64,000 nt of DNA from Tolypothrix bouteillei VB521301 (GTDB lineage: Bacteria; Cyanobacteriota; Cyanobacteriia; Cyanobacteriales; Nostocaceae): contig NZ_JHEG04000001.1 in the NCBI RefSeq assembly GCF_000760695.4, positions 5,648,204-5,712,203 of the forward strand, given 5' to 3'. The stretch's first letter is position 1, and each line of letters opens with the position of its first letter. Both the position numbers and the translations under genes were made by a program. Positions 43,945 through 53,608 of this stretch are shown in pieces. The notes below the pieces were generated by a model. That model made no database searches, was not told the origin of the DNA, and worked only from the letters and a program-made list of their open reading frames with translations.

Positions 43945-46900
43945 GTGGTATTACAAGTAAAAACCAGTACTTACGAACCTAAAACACAAGAAATCGCCAA
44001 GCAACTGCTAGCAGCAACTCAAGAAAGCCGTTCGTTCTTTGCTGCATTGCGGGATCAGATGCGCTGGGATGACAAGTTATTGGCTTGGGCGATGAGCAAT
44101 CCTGGGTTACGGGTGCAGTTATTCCGTTTTATTGATACTCTTCCTGCTTTACGCAGCAAACCAGAAATTGCAGCACACTTACAAGAATATTTGGGTGATG
44201 AGTCGGTAGAATTACCAGCAGCCCTAAAGGGGATGCTCAACTTTGCCAACCCTGATTCTGTACCGGGACAAGTCGCTGCTACGACTGTTGCAACAGCGAC
44301 GGAAACATTAGCTCATAAATATATTTCTGGAGAAAACATCAAACAGGCGCTCAAAACGATTGAGCGCCTGCGGAAGGAAAAAATGGCTTTCACCGTAGAT
44401 TTGCTGGGTGAAGCGGTTATTACAGAAGCAGAAGCACAGTCTTACTTGGAACGGTATCTGGACTTGATGCAACAACTAGTGGAAGCATCTAAGAATTGGT
44501 CGCCAGTTCCTGCAATTGACTTAGCTGATGGAGAACCTTTGCCAAAAGTCCAGGTTTCTGTCAAACTGACAGCGTTTTATTCTCAGTTCGACCCTCTCGA
44601 TGCTAAGGGGAGTGAGGAACGGGTGAGCGATCGCATCCGCATTCTTTTGCGTCGTGCTAAGGAACTTGGTGCTGCGGTTCACTTTGATATGGAACAGTAC
44701 GCCTACAAGGACTTAACTCTCAGCATCCTGAAAAAAATCTTGCTGGAAGAGGAGTTTAGAAATCGAACCGATATTGGTGTCACCATTCAAGCTTACCTGC
44801 GCGATAGCAATCGAGATGTACAAGACTTGATTGCATGGGCTAAGCAGCGCGGTTACCCAGTCACAATCCGCTTGGTAAAAGGTGCTTATTGGGATCAGGA
44901 AACTATCAAAGCGTCTCAAAAACACTGGGAACAACCTGTCTATAATGACAAAGCTGCTACAGATGCTAACTTTGAGCAACTGACAGAATTGTTGTTACAA
45001 AATCACCAATACGTATATTCTGCTATTGGCAGTCATAACGTGCGTTCTCAAGCACGAGCTATGGCGATCGCAGAAACCTTAAATGTCCCCCGTCGTTGCT
45101 TTGAAATGCAAGTTCTCTACGGTATGGGTGACAAAATAGCTAAAGCTTTGGTTGATAGGGGATATCGGGTGAGAGTGTACTGTCCCTACGGGGAACTCTT
45201 ACCGGGAATGGCATATTTGATTCGGCGTTTGTTGGAAAACACGGCTAATAGTTCTTTCCTGCGTCAAAATATGGAGAACCGCCCGGTGGAAGAATTGATT
45301 GCACCCCCTGTTGTAGGACAAGGGGACAAGGTAGACAAGGATAACTCCCCATCCCCCCCTCTCCCCCTCTCCCCCTCCTCTTTCATGGGTGCGGCGGATA
45401 CTGATTTTGCTGAAGAGGCGGAGAGAACAGAGGCGAGTCAAGCTTTTCAAGCCGTGCGCGAGCAACTAGGTAAAACTTATTTACCGTTGATTAATGGTGA
45501 GTATGTCAGTACCCAACAGGTTATAGATTCTGTTAACCCTTCTCATTTTAGTGAAGTGGTCGGTCAGATTGGGTTGATGAGTGTAGAACAAGCCGAACAA
45601 GCTATGCAAGCCGCAAAGGCTGCTTTTCCTGCTTGGCGCAAAACTCCTGCAAAGGAACGGGCTAACATATTGCGGAAAGCCGCCGATCTGATGGAACAAC
45701 GCCGTGCGGAACTGTCTGCTTGGATTGTTTTAGAAGTTGGAAAACCAGTGCGGGAAGCTGATGGCGAGGTTTCGGAGGCGATTGATTTTTGTCGCTATTA
45801 TGCTCTGGAAATGGAGCGGTTAGATGAGGGTTATAATTACGACATTTCTGGGGAAACCAACCGTTATATTTATCAGCCTCGTGGAATTGCTGTAGTGATT
45901 TCGCCTTGGAATTTCCCACTAGCGATCGCAACGGGAATGACAGTTGCTGCTCTAGTTGCTGGTAACTGTACTCTCCTCAAACCCGCAGAAACATCTTCTG
46001 TGATTACAGCAAAACTGACAGAAATTTTGGTGGAAGCGGGAATCCCTAAGGGTGTCTATCAATACGTCCCAGGAAAGGGTTCTCAAGTGGGTGCTTATTT
46101 GGTGAACCATCCCGATACTCACGTCATTGCTTTTACTGGTTCTCAAGAAGTTGGTTGTAGAATCTACGCAGAAGCCGCAGTTCTGAAACCCGGTCAAAAG
46201 CATATGAAACGCGTCATTGCTGAGATGGGTGGTAAGAATGCCATCATCGTAGATGAAAGTGCCGATTTAGACCAAGCTGTAGTTGGCACCGTACAGTCAG
46301 CATTTGGTTATAGCGGACAAAAGTGTTCTGCTTGTTCGCGAGTGGTGGTGCTCGAATCGGTATATGATACCTTTGTACAAAGGTTTGTAGAAGCGACGAA
46401 ATCTCTAAATATTGGTGTAGCTGAGTACCCCAGCACCCAAGTAGGACCCGTGATTGATGCTAATGCTCGCGATCGCATCCGGGAATATATTGAAAAAGGT
46501 AAGGCTGAGGCAAAAGTTGCTTTGGAAATGCCTGCACCGGATAATGGATATTTCATCGGTCCCGTGATTTTTGCAGATGTTTCTCCAAATGCCATCATTG
46601 CCCAACAAGAGATTTTTGGTCCTGTTGTGGCGGTGATTAAAGTGAAGAATTTTCAGGAGGCTTTGGATGTTGCTAATGGGACTAACTATGCCTTAACGGG
46701 AGGTCTTTATTCTAGAACTCCTTCCCACATTGAAATGGCTCAGGAAGAGTATGAGGTGGGCAATTTGTACATTAACCGCACGATTACGGGTGCTATTGTC
46801 GCTCGACAGCCATTTGGTGGTTTCAAACTATCAGGAGTTGGTTCCAAGGCGGGTGGACCGGACTACTTGCTGCAATTTTTGGAACCCCGTACAGTAACGG

Positions 46901-46947
46901 AGAACATTCAGCGTCAGGGTTTTGCGCCTATTGAAGGGGCTGAATAG
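43945..46947 (+). CDS. putA: Bifunctional proline dehydrogenase / L-glutamate gamma-semialdehyde dehydrogenase (PutA type)
   Basis: A 1000-residue enzyme oxidising proline to glutamate in two steps. After an alpha-helical N-terminal part, the FAD-dependent proline dehydrogenase barrel (about 130-440) includes FDMEQYAYKDLTLSI, VTIRLVKGAYWDQE, RCFEMQVLYGMGD and YCPYGELLPGMAYLIRRLLE. The NAD-dependent aldehyde dehydrogenase (about 510-985) has ISPWNFPLAIATG, EMGGKNAIIVDESAD and the nucleophile C794 in GQKCSACSR. There is no N-terminal DNA-binding RHH domain. The linker (about 455-480) carries a repeat-derived Ser/Pro stretch. GTG 43945 is preferred over TTG 43936 because GGAG lies ten bases before it. 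Confidence 0.93.
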   Translation: MVLQVKTSTYEPKTQEIAKQLLAATQESRSFFAALRDQMRWDDKLLAWAMSNPGLRVQLFRFIDTLPALRSKPEIAAHLQEYLGDESVELPAALKGMLNFANPDSVPGQVAATTVATATETLAHKYISGENIKQALKTIERLRKEKMAFTVDLLGEAVITEAEAQSYLERYLDLMQQLVEASKNWSPVPAIDLADGEPLPKVQVSVKLTAFYSQFDPLDAKGSEERVSDRIRILLRRAKELGAAVHFDMEQYAYKDLTLSILKKILLEEEFRNRTDIGVTIQAYLRDSNRDVQDLIAWAKQRGYPVTIRLVKGAYWDQETIKASQKHWEQPVYNDKAATDANFEQLTELLLQNHQYVYSAIGSHNVRSQARAMAIAETLNVPRRCFEMQVLYGMGDKIAKALVDRGYRVRVYCPYGELLPGMAYLIRRLLENTANSSFLRQNMENRPVEELIAPPVVGQGDKVDKDNSPSPPLPLSPSSFMGAADTDFAEEAERTEASQAFQAVREQLGKTYLPLINGEYVSTQQVIDSVNPSHFSEVVGQIGLMSVEQAEQAMQAAKAAFPAWRKTPAKERANILRKAADLMEQRRAELSAWIVLEVGKPVREADGEVSEAIDFCRYYALEMERLDEGYNYDISGETNRYIYQPRGIAVVISPWNFPLAIATGMTVAALVAGNCTLLKPAETSSVITAKLTEILVEAGIPKGVYQYVPGKGSQVGAYLVNHPDTHVIAFTGSQEVGCRIYAEAAVLKPGQKHMKRVIAEMGGKNAIIVDESADLDQAVVGTVQSAFGYSGQKCSACSRVVVLESVYDTFVQRFVEATKSLNIGVAEYPSTQVGPVIDANARDRIREYIEKGKAEAKVALEMPAPDNGYFIGPVIFADVSPNAIIAQQEIFGPVVAVIKVKNFQEALDVANGTNYALTGGLYSRTPSHIEMAQEEYEVGNLYINRTITGAIVARQPFGGFKLSGVGSKAGGPDYLLQFLEPRTVTENIQRQGFAPIEGAE

Positions 46948-46950
46948 ATG

Positions 46951-47137
46951 AGCTAATGGCTAATGGCTAATGGCTAATGGTAGAAACACAATTAGCTATT
47001 AGTCCCTTTTATGCCATTTAATAACCTATAGGTGTAGGGGTGGGCATTGCCCACCAATATTAAATGTGCAGCACAACCCTACCTACTAATGGTAGAAACA
47101 CAATTAGCCATTAGCTATTAGCCATTAGCCATTAACT
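46951..47137. repeat. Heptamer repeat region with a 21-bp direct duplication
   Basis: GCTAATG heptamers run through about 46951-46980, and their inverted form (AGCCATT, AGCTATT) through about 47102-47137, right up to the next gene's ATG. The 21 bases at 46975-46995 recur exactly at 47087-47107. The spacer thus folds back on itself and leaves no normal ribosome site for the glycosyltransferase gene. Confidence 0.85.
47040..47054. repeat. Short palindromic element
   Basis: GTGGGCA-T-TGCCCAC is a perfect 7-1-7 palindrome. This core (GTGGGCATTGCCCACC) is common in cyanobacterial spacers as a dispersed repeat. It sits in the middle of the repeat-filled putA-glycosyltransferase spacer. Confidence 0.7.
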
Positions 47138-47140
47138 AAT

Positions 47141-49678
47141 ATGAAAAATTACAACCACCAGGGAAAGAAATTTAACAGCCTACTGATACTTGGTATTATT
47201 TGGTTTTTGGGGGCTGTGTGCGATCGCATTTGGTTTGCTTTGGATCGCTCTATTCCTGCGTGGGATCAAGCAGATTACCTAACAGGTACATTAAACTATT
47301 GGCAAGCGCTGCAGAATCCGCAGTGGTGGAACTTGGATTGGTGGCAGGGTCTGTGGTTGTTGTCTTCTAAAATACCGCCTTTGACGTATATACTGGCAGC
47401 TGGTGTTCAAAACATGTTTGGCACTGGACCGGATGAGGCGGCTCTGGTCATGCTTTTATTTAGCGGGGTTTTACTGGCATCGGTTTATGGTTTGGGTAAA
47501 GTATTGTTTGATGAGTCTGTAGGTTTGTGGGCGGCTTTTTTGTGTCAAGTTTTACCTGCTCTTTATCAACTGCGTCTGGATTTTCTACTGGATTATCCTT
47601 TAGCGGCTGTTGTGACTTTGAGTTTCTTTTGCTTGAGTGTTTGGCGCAGTTTTGGAACTGTAGAGACGGTAAGGGCGCAGAGGAAGAAGAGGGTTGTTGA
47701 ATGGTTGTGGGTGTTGGCTTTTGGTTTGTCGTTTGGGTTGGCGTTGTTGGTTAAGCAAACGGCGTTGATATTTCTTTTCATTCCCATAGTATGGCTTGGA
47801 GTGGGATCTTTACGCGATCGCCGTTGGGGTCGTTTGGCTCAACTGGTAGGTGGCTTGTGTCTGTCGGTGTTGGTTTTTGGTCCTTGGTATCGTACAAATT
47901 GGCTGATTGTTCTGACTTCTGGAAAACGAGCGACTATAGATTCTGCGATCGCTGAAGGTGAAGCACCTCTCAATACATTACAAGCATGGATTTATTACTG
48001 GCAACAATTACCGAATCAAGTTTCTCTTCCGTTGTTGTTGGTACCTGTTGGTGCTCTACTGTTTTATTGGGGTTGGTCAAGGTTTAAAAAGGGGATAGGG
48101 GGACAGGGAGACAAGGTAAAATCTTCACTTAAATGGTTGGCGGTATTTCTGGTAGGTTCATATTTATTGTCGTCTTTGAATATTAATAAAGATAGTCGCT
48201 ATGCGTTACCGTATTTACCAGCATTAACCGTATTTTTAGCATATGGTTTGACACGGTTGTCTCATCTTTGGGGAAAGCGGATTCGATGGGGTACGGCTGC
48301 TTTGGCTATCTTGCTTATGTTGTGTAACTTGTTTCCTATTGCGGGTGTTATCGGTGGTTGGATGACACAAGCTTTAAGTCCCAATCAGTATTATCCTTAC
48401 ATGGCAGAGGAGTTTCCGCACAAGCAAGCGATCGCTCATATTGTGCAAACAGAACCGTATTTACGTTCTACTTTAGGAGTTTTGCCATCAACAGCAGCAA
48501 TTAATCAACACAATTTCAATTACTATGGGGCGCTACAAAATTTTCAAGTTTACGGACGTCAAGTGGGGACGAGAAAAAAATTTGTAGATAGGGATGTGCG
48601 ATCGCTAGAATGGTTTCTTACCAAAACGGGCGACCAGGGATCGGTTGGAGAAACTCAAGCCAGTATTGCACGAGCTGTAGAGCAAAGCAAAGATTTTCAA
48701 CTTAGCAAATCTTGGAATTTACCTGATGGTAGCCCGCTCAAGCTTTTCCATAAAAAAACACCAGCAGTAGAAGTAAAACAAATTGGTGTGACTGGTGTCT
48801 CGAGCGATCGCCTAACTTTATCTCAAGTCGCAGTCCCACAAAAAGCTCCACCAGGAATTCCAGTCCCAGTAACTTATGAATGGTCTGGTTCCTGGGAGCA
48901 ACTACAAAATGGCTTACTCCTGCTAACTTGGAAAACCAACTCCCCAGTCTCCAGCCCCAAGTCCCCATCTTCGTGGATACACGATCGCGCTATAGGAATG
49001 GGGGCTTTGCGTTCTGGTACCAAAAAACCAGAGGGTACATTCAGGGCGATCGAAAGAATGGCAATGCTTCCTCCTGCTAATGTAGCACCGGGGATTTACT
49101 CATTAGAGGCGATTTATCTCAACAGGCTTTCGGGAGAAAGTTATCCAATTCCAGTACCAAAAGTTACATTACAAATCGACCCTAAAGCCCCTGCTACACC
49201 TGCGCCAGAGTTGGATTTGGTCACTCAATTAAGAATTTTAGGTACAAATTTACCTAAAGGACCGAAAGCATTAAGTCAAGTCTTTGATGAAGTAGGACGT
49301 ATTAATCAGTACGATCCAATTCAGGATTATTTGGTACAAGCACGATTAACTTTAGAATACCGCTTGCAACAAATTCCTTCAAATATAGAATGGACATATG
49401 CTTTGGCTTTAGCAAATGTCTTACAGCGACGGGTAGATGGAGCTATTGCTGCTTTACAACAAGTGACTCGACTAGATTCAGAAAACCCTTACTCCCACGC
49501 TTACCTGGCATTTGTTCAACTGTATAATTGGCAACCTGCTGCTGCACAAAAATCCCTTGAACCCAGTTTAGCGAAAAACCCAAACGTACTTGAAATAAAA
49601 GCTCTTTCTGGCGCGGCTGCTTTAATGCAAGGTAATTTAATTAAGGCATGGCAAATTTTGAAAGAGATTAATGGTTAG
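47141..49678 (+). CDS. GT-C (family 39-like) membrane glycosyltransferase with helical-repeat tail
   Basis: An 845-residue protein. About residues 12-410 hold ten or more membrane helices with the ArnT/PMT-type layout: TM1, then the acidic loop RSIPAWDQADYL, which carries the catalytic-type Asp of GT-C enzymes that use a lipid-phosphate sugar donor. A short simple-repeat linker interrupts the membrane region (about 318-330). A soluble beta-rich part (about 540-690) and a TPR-like tail (RRVDGAIAALQQVTRLDSEN, about 745-845) follow. Likely transfers sugar to envelope polymers or proteins (inference). The start ATG follows heptamer repeats with no clear ribosome site. Confidence 0.85.
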   Translation: MKNYNHQGKKFNSLLILGIIWFLGAVCDRIWFALDRSIPAWDQADYLTGTLNYWQALQNPQWWNLDWWQGLWLLSSKIPPLTYILAAGVQNMFGTGPDEAALVMLLFSGVLLASVYGLGKVLFDESVGLWAAFLCQVLPALYQLRLDFLLDYPLAAVVTLSFFCLSVWRSFGTVETVRAQRKKRVVEWLWVLAFGLSFGLALLVKQTALIFLFIPIVWLGVGSLRDRRWGRLAQLVGGLCLSVLVFGPWYRTNWLIVLTSGKRATIDSAIAEGEAPLNTLQAWIYYWQQLPNQVSLPLLLVPVGALLFYWGWSRFKKGIGGQGDKVKSSLKWLAVFLVGSYLLSSLNINKDSRYALPYLPALTVFLAYGLTRLSHLWGKRIRWGTAALAILLMLCNLFPIAGVIGGWMTQALSPNQYYPYMAEEFPHKQAIAHIVQTEPYLRSTLGVLPSTAAINQHNFNYYGALQNFQVYGRQVGTRKKFVDRDVRSLEWFLTKTGDQGSVGETQASIARAVEQSKDFQLSKSWNLPDGSPLKLFHKKTPAVEVKQIGVTGVSSDRLTLSQVAVPQKAPPGIPVPVTYEWSGSWEQLQNGLLLLTWKTNSPVSSPKSPSSWIHDRAIGMGALRSGTKKPEGTFRAIERMAMLPPANVAPGIYSLEAIYLNRLSGESYPIPVPKVTLQIDPKAPATPAPELDLVTQLRILGTNLPKGPKALSQVFDEVGRINQYDPIQDYLVQARLTLEYRLQQIPSNIEWTYALALANVLQRRVDGAIAALQQVTRLDSENPYSHAYLAFVQLYNWQPAAAQKSLEPSLAKNPNVLEIKALSGAAALMQGNLIKAWQILKEING

Positions 49679-49784
49679 AGGATGTTTGTAAGGTTCCTCT
49701 AATGAGTTTCTAAGAGGTAGACGCGATTTCAATCCCAAACGTGTTTTTTCACTCATTGGGATGCTCCCTTTTCAAACATCCTCT
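49677..49784. terminator. Inverted repeat spanning both stop codons of convergent genes
   Basis: AGAGGATGTTTG (49677-49688) and CAAACATCCTCT (49773-49784) are exact inverted 12-mers, one beginning in the glycosyltransferase stop codon and the other ending in the histidine kinase stop codon. Transcripts from either side that cross the gap can pair their ends, a symmetric bidirectional terminator or stabiliser. Confidence 0.5.
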
Positions 49785-52395
49785 AAGTCAAATACCTTAG
49801 AAGCACTGATTCTAGTTGCACAATACCAATGGGTTTGCTCAGACAGTCGTTAGCACCGACTTGTTTGACTCGTTCGCGATCGAAAACTACAACTAATGGT
49901 GTCATCATCACAACGGGCAAATTTTGTAAATCGGGTTGTTGTCTCATCTGTACCAGCAAATCCCACCCGCTAACATCTCCCAACTCCACATCTAACAAAA
50001 TTAAATCGGGATGTTGGGTTCTCACTAATTCTAAAAATCCATTACCGTGGTTCACTCGCTCAACCTGGTAACCTATTGTCTGAAGATAATCTTGCAGCAA
50101 TATGGCGGTATGTTCTTCATGCTCCACAAGCAAAATACGTTTTTTCTTGGATAGGAGGGAGGATGGGGTAACAGGGGAAGAGGCGAAAGGATTACTCTCT
50201 ACATCCTGATGTTGTTCATTGGGCAAAAATAAGGTAAAACGGCTTCCCTGTCCCAAGGTTGATTCTACAGTTACATCTCCACCATGCAACCGCGCTAACT
50301 TGCGTGTTAGTGCTAAACCCAAACCAGTCCCTTCGTATTGACGGCTGAGGCGACTATCAAGTTGTTTAAAAGGTTCAAATAAAAATTGAAACTGACTGGA
50401 GTCGATACCAATACCCGTATCTATCACAGTAAATGCAATACCTTGTGGTAATTTTTTGACTTCTAGCGTTACCTTACCTTTCTCTGTAAATTTGATAGCA
50501 TTTGATATAAGATTCAGTAACATTTGTTTCATTCGACGCTCATCTGCTACACAAAAGCTAGCTTCTTCATCAATTTCTACTGTTAGGAGCAGTCCCTTTT
50601 CTATAGCACGCTCGCTGACTGTTGATATGACATAATTACAAATATCATTTATATGTATGGGTGATAGAAAAAGTTCTTCTTTACCTGCTTCTACTTTAGA
50701 TAGATCTAGAATATCATTTATTAGTTCTAGAAGATGTTCTCCACTACTATAAATACAGTTAATATATTCTTTTTGCTTGTCATTTAAAGAACCAACAATT
50801 TTCTGTTGCAGTAACTGAGACAATCCCATAATTGCGTTTAAAGGTGTTCGCAATTCGTGACTCATTGTTGCCAAAAACTCACTTTTTGCTTTACTCCCTG
50901 CTTCTGCTGCATCTTTACTTTCAAGGAGTTTCAATTCTGTTTCTTTGCGCTCGGTAATATCCTCTATCATAACTAAGTAAAATTTGGGCTCTCCATTTGT
51001 ATCGGGAATCAAAGATATTCTTAAATGCGCCCACATCAAGCGCCCATCTCTATGCAGAATACGCCTTTCCATATCCAAGCGTTCCCGCACTCCCGATCGC
51101 AATTCTTGATAAAGTTCCAAATCATCTGTATTATTGAAAATATAATCTGTGAAGTTTCTACCGCATAGCTCTTGTTGAGGATATCCCAACATTCGACACA
51201 ACGCCGGATTGATATCCGCTATTTTTCCGTGCATCTCAACCAGTGCAATCCCCATAGAAGAATTTTCTACAATGGCTCTGAACCATGCTTCGCTCTGCTG
51301 TAAAGCTTCACGTGCAGCATTGCGCTCGCTCACTTCTACTGCTAGGGCTACAAAATCTGCGATCGCACTTGCAAAATTCTCTTCGTCCGATGTCCACTGA
51401 CGGCTACTTCCTATATGTTCGTGACGGACAACGCCAATAGGACGACCTCCCAAGCAAATTGATACGTCTAATAGAGATGTAATACCCAACACGGAAAGAT
51501 AACATTCCGATAATTCTTGAGTTCTCTTATCTTCTAGGGCATCATCAGATGCTATAAAATTCTGTTCTTCTAAAGCTTGGAAATAGGCAGGATAATTCGC
51601 TTTTATAAGTGACATACCAAAGGTATGACACATTGTCATGGAATTGTATAAATCTATACACTCTAGTTTGGAACCATCTCGATCGTACAACCACACACTA
51701 ACGCGTATCACCTCTAAAGCTCTGGCGGCGGCTTCTGTGATTTCTTCTATGGTCGCTTTGAAATTTCCTTGCCCAAAAGTACGATTTCGCGCAAGTTTTA
51801 CCAAAGTTTGGCTTTGTCCGCGCAGACGTTTTTCTCTTTCTCGCCAAACATCTTCTGCTTGCTTTTGGGTTGTGATATCTCGAATCGCGACCACCTGTAT
51901 TTGCTGTCCTTGGTAAGGAATGTTCTTACCTTGTATTTCAACCGGAAAAGTGACACTATCTTTCTTAACTACAGCTCCTTCATAGGGTTTTCCGTATCCA
52001 GAAAGAATATTTTTTTTTACTAATTCCTGTGAATCAGGGGTAAACAGAGCAAAAGCACTTTTGCCAATCAATTCAGAGACTTCATAGCCACTCAGGTTTA
52101 CTAAAACACTGTTGACATCAATGATAATACCATCTCTGTGTATGATAATCCCTTCAGAACTAGCGTCAGACAGATATTTAAATCGTGCTTCTCTATCTTG
52201 CGAAGATGGTGTGTCCTTCTGCTGAAGGCTTTCCTTAGCTATTGGCACATCAATTTGCTTGCTTTGAGAAGTCTTTACCTGAGGTTGATTGTTCTTTAAA
52301 GATTCACGCGGCTGTTGTTCGCTTGCACATAGTACGATTGGCTGCAACCGTTGAGAGACGATCGCTCTATTCATGAAAAAGTCCGGTGTGCTCAT
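49783..52395 (-). CDS. Hybrid sensor histidine kinase (PAS-GAF-PAS-HisKA-HATPase-REC)
   Basis: An 870-residue cytosolic hybrid kinase. PAS domain at about 66-185 (SSEGIIIHRDGIIIDVNSVL); GAF at about 205-360 (NATF-like start, ending in ADFVALAVEV); second PAS at about 368-490 with a PAC tail (MIEDITERKETE). Histidine H513 lies in TMSHELRTPLNAIMG, the ATPase domain at about 560-735 (NLISNAIKFTE, DTGIGIDSSQ, GTGLGLALTRKLA), and a receiver at about 750-868 with D802 (DLILLDVELGD). All motifs are intact. Signal and output partner are unknown. A 23-residue leader ORF lies 37 bp upstream. Confidence 0.93.
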   Translation of the reverse strand: MSTPDFFMNRAIVSQRLQPIVLCASEQQPRESLKNNQPQVKTSQSKQIDVPIAKESLQQKDTPSSQDREARFKYLSDASSEGIIIHRDGIIIDVNSVLVNLSGYEVSELIGKSAFALFTPDSQELVKKNILSGYGKPYEGAVVKKDSVTFPVEIQGKNIPYQGQQIQVVAIRDITTQKQAEDVWREREKRLRGQSQTLVKLARNRTFGQGNFKATIEEITEAAARALEVIRVSVWLYDRDGSKLECIDLYNSMTMCHTFGMSLIKANYPAYFQALEEQNFIASDDALEDKRTQELSECYLSVLGITSLLDVSICLGGRPIGVVRHEHIGSSRQWTSDEENFASAIADFVALAVEVSERNAAREALQQSEAWFRAIVENSSMGIALVEMHGKIADINPALCRMLGYPQQELCGRNFTDYIFNNTDDLELYQELRSGVRERLDMERRILHRDGRLMWAHLRISLIPDTNGEPKFYLVMIEDITERKETELKLLESKDAAEAGSKAKSEFLATMSHELRTPLNAIMGLSQLLQQKIVGSLNDKQKEYINCIYSSGEHLLELINDILDLSKVEAGKEELFLSPIHINDICNYVISTVSERAIEKGLLLTVEIDEEASFCVADERRMKQMLLNLISNAIKFTEKGKVTLEVKKLPQGIAFTVIDTGIGIDSSQFQFLFEPFKQLDSRLSRQYEGTGLGLALTRKLARLHGGDVTVESTLGQGSRFTLFLPNEQHQDVESNPFASSPVTPSSLLSKKKRILLVEHEEHTAILLQDYLQTIGYQVERVNHGNGFLELVRTQHPDLILLDVELGDVSGWDLLVQMRQQPDLQNLPVVMMTPLVVVFDRERVKQVGANDCLSKPIGIVQLESVLLRYLT

Positions 52396-52432
52396 GGTTA
52401 CTACTTGTTGTTGCGTCGCCTTATCCTACAAG

Positions 52433-52504
52433 TTACCCGCTACCACAATTGCTAAATTTAGAACTAGCACGTGCTATGGTGAGACCATCTATAATTTTTA
52501 GCAT
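52433..52504 (-). CDS. Possible 23-residue leader peptide
   Basis: ATG 52504 with GGAG ten bases upstream opens a frame of 23 codons (MLKIIDGLTIARASSKFSNC, then GSG) ending TAA 52433. It stands 37 bp before the hybrid kinase ATG on the same strand. Good ribosome site and position support translation; it could be a regulatory leader or a small peptide. It is too short for any homology claim. Confidence 0.4.
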   Translation of the reverse strand: MLKIIDGLTIARASSKFSNCGSG

Positions 52505-52666
52505 CGTAATAAATCTCCAATATAAATTCAAATTTGCCTTTTTAAATATGTAATTGCTATTCCACACACTTAGTAATCTTTCAACTTCAGTTACTCTTTG
52601 TATGATTGACCTAGAGAAAGATTCGGAAGTGCGTGAGTTCTGTAACAATCGATCGTATATCCTTGT

Positions 52667-52676
52667 GGAGGTGGAG
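52667..52676 (+). promoter_or_regulatory. Strong ribosome binding site
   Basis: GGAGGTGGAG ends two bases before ATG 52679, with the GGAGG core nine bases from the start. It is the clearest Shine-Dalgarno in the window and fixes the start of the cobalamin-binding-like gene, which lacks a signal peptide. Confidence 0.8.
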
Positions 52677-52678
52677 CA

Positions 52679-53608
52679 ATGGCGGATGATGGCGTAAGAA
52701 TTGTCTCCTTAATTCCTGGAGGGACGGAAATCTTGGCAGTCCTGGGGTTAACTGATGCAATTGTGGGTCGCTCTCATGAATGTGACTTTCCCCCAGAAAT
52801 TAAAGATCGCCCTGCTTGTACGCAAGCGCGTATAAACACCAATGCCTCTAGTAATGAAATTCATGATAAAGTCAATAATTTGTTACAATCTGCCCTTAGT
52901 ATTTATCAAATTAAAATAGATCTTTTAGAAAAGTTACAACCTACTCACATTGTGACACAAGACCAATGTGATGTCTGTGCTGTTAGCCTAAAAGATGTAG
53001 AAGAAGCAGTTGCGACTCTTACCAATGTTGCGCCCAAGATCGTTTCTTTACAACCAAATGTTCTTCAAGATGTTTGGGCAGACATTGAAAGAGTGGGTAA
53101 AATTTTTGGGGTAGACTCCCGACCGATACTAGAAAATTTGGAAGCTCGGGTAAAGATAGTAGAACAAAGAACACAAGGTTTGTCCCAAACAGAACATCTG
53201 CCCACAGTGGCTTGTATTGAGTGGATTGACCCTTTAATGGTGGCTGCTAATTGGATTCCTGAGTTGGTGACTCTAGCGGGAGGTCAACCTCTTTTCAGCG
53301 TTACAGGTCAACCTTCCCCTCATTTAACCTGGGATACGCTAATTGCCAGCAATCCGGATATCATTATTTTCATGCCTTGCGGCTTTGATTTAAGTCGAAC
53401 CCGTCAGGAAGCCCAGTTGATAAGCAACCACCCACAATGGCAACAACTCCATGCTGTTCAAAGTGGCAGAGCCTATATTACTGATGGAAACGCCTACTTT
53501 AATCGTCCGGGACCGCGATTGGTAGATTCATTAGAAATCTTGGCTGACATTTTGCACCCAGAAATTTTCCAATATGGCTATAAAGGACAAGGTTGGGAAG
53601 TTTTATAA
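52679..53608 (+). CDS. BtuF-like cobalamin-binding protein without signal peptide
   Basis: A 309-residue protein of the BtuF/FepB-type helical-backbone binding fold: IVSLIPGGTEILAVLGL, VGRSHECDFPPEI, PTHIVTQDQCDVCAVS and NPDIIIFMPCGFDL. It lacks any signal peptide or lipobox, and the strong ribosome site fixes the start, so it is presumably cytosolic. Such signal-less homologues are annotated as cobalamin-binding proteins, but in the cytosol a transport role is unlikely. The CxxC pair (C101/C104) and other cysteines might bind metal or corrinoid (inference). No ABC transporter is adjacent. Confidence 0.85.
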   Translation: MADDGVRIVSLIPGGTEILAVLGLTDAIVGRSHECDFPPEIKDRPACTQARINTNASSNEIHDKVNNLLQSALSIYQIKIDLLEKLQPTHIVTQDQCDVCAVSLKDVEEAVATLTNVAPKIVSLQPNVLQDVWADIERVGKIFGVDSRPILENLEARVKIVEQRTQGLSQTEHLPTVACIEWIDPLMVAANWIPELVTLAGGQPLFSVTGQPSPHLTWDTLIASNPDIIIFMPCGFDLSRTRQEAQLISNHPQWQQLHAVQSGRAYITDGNAYFNRPGPRLVDSLEILADILHPEIFQYGYKGQGWEVL

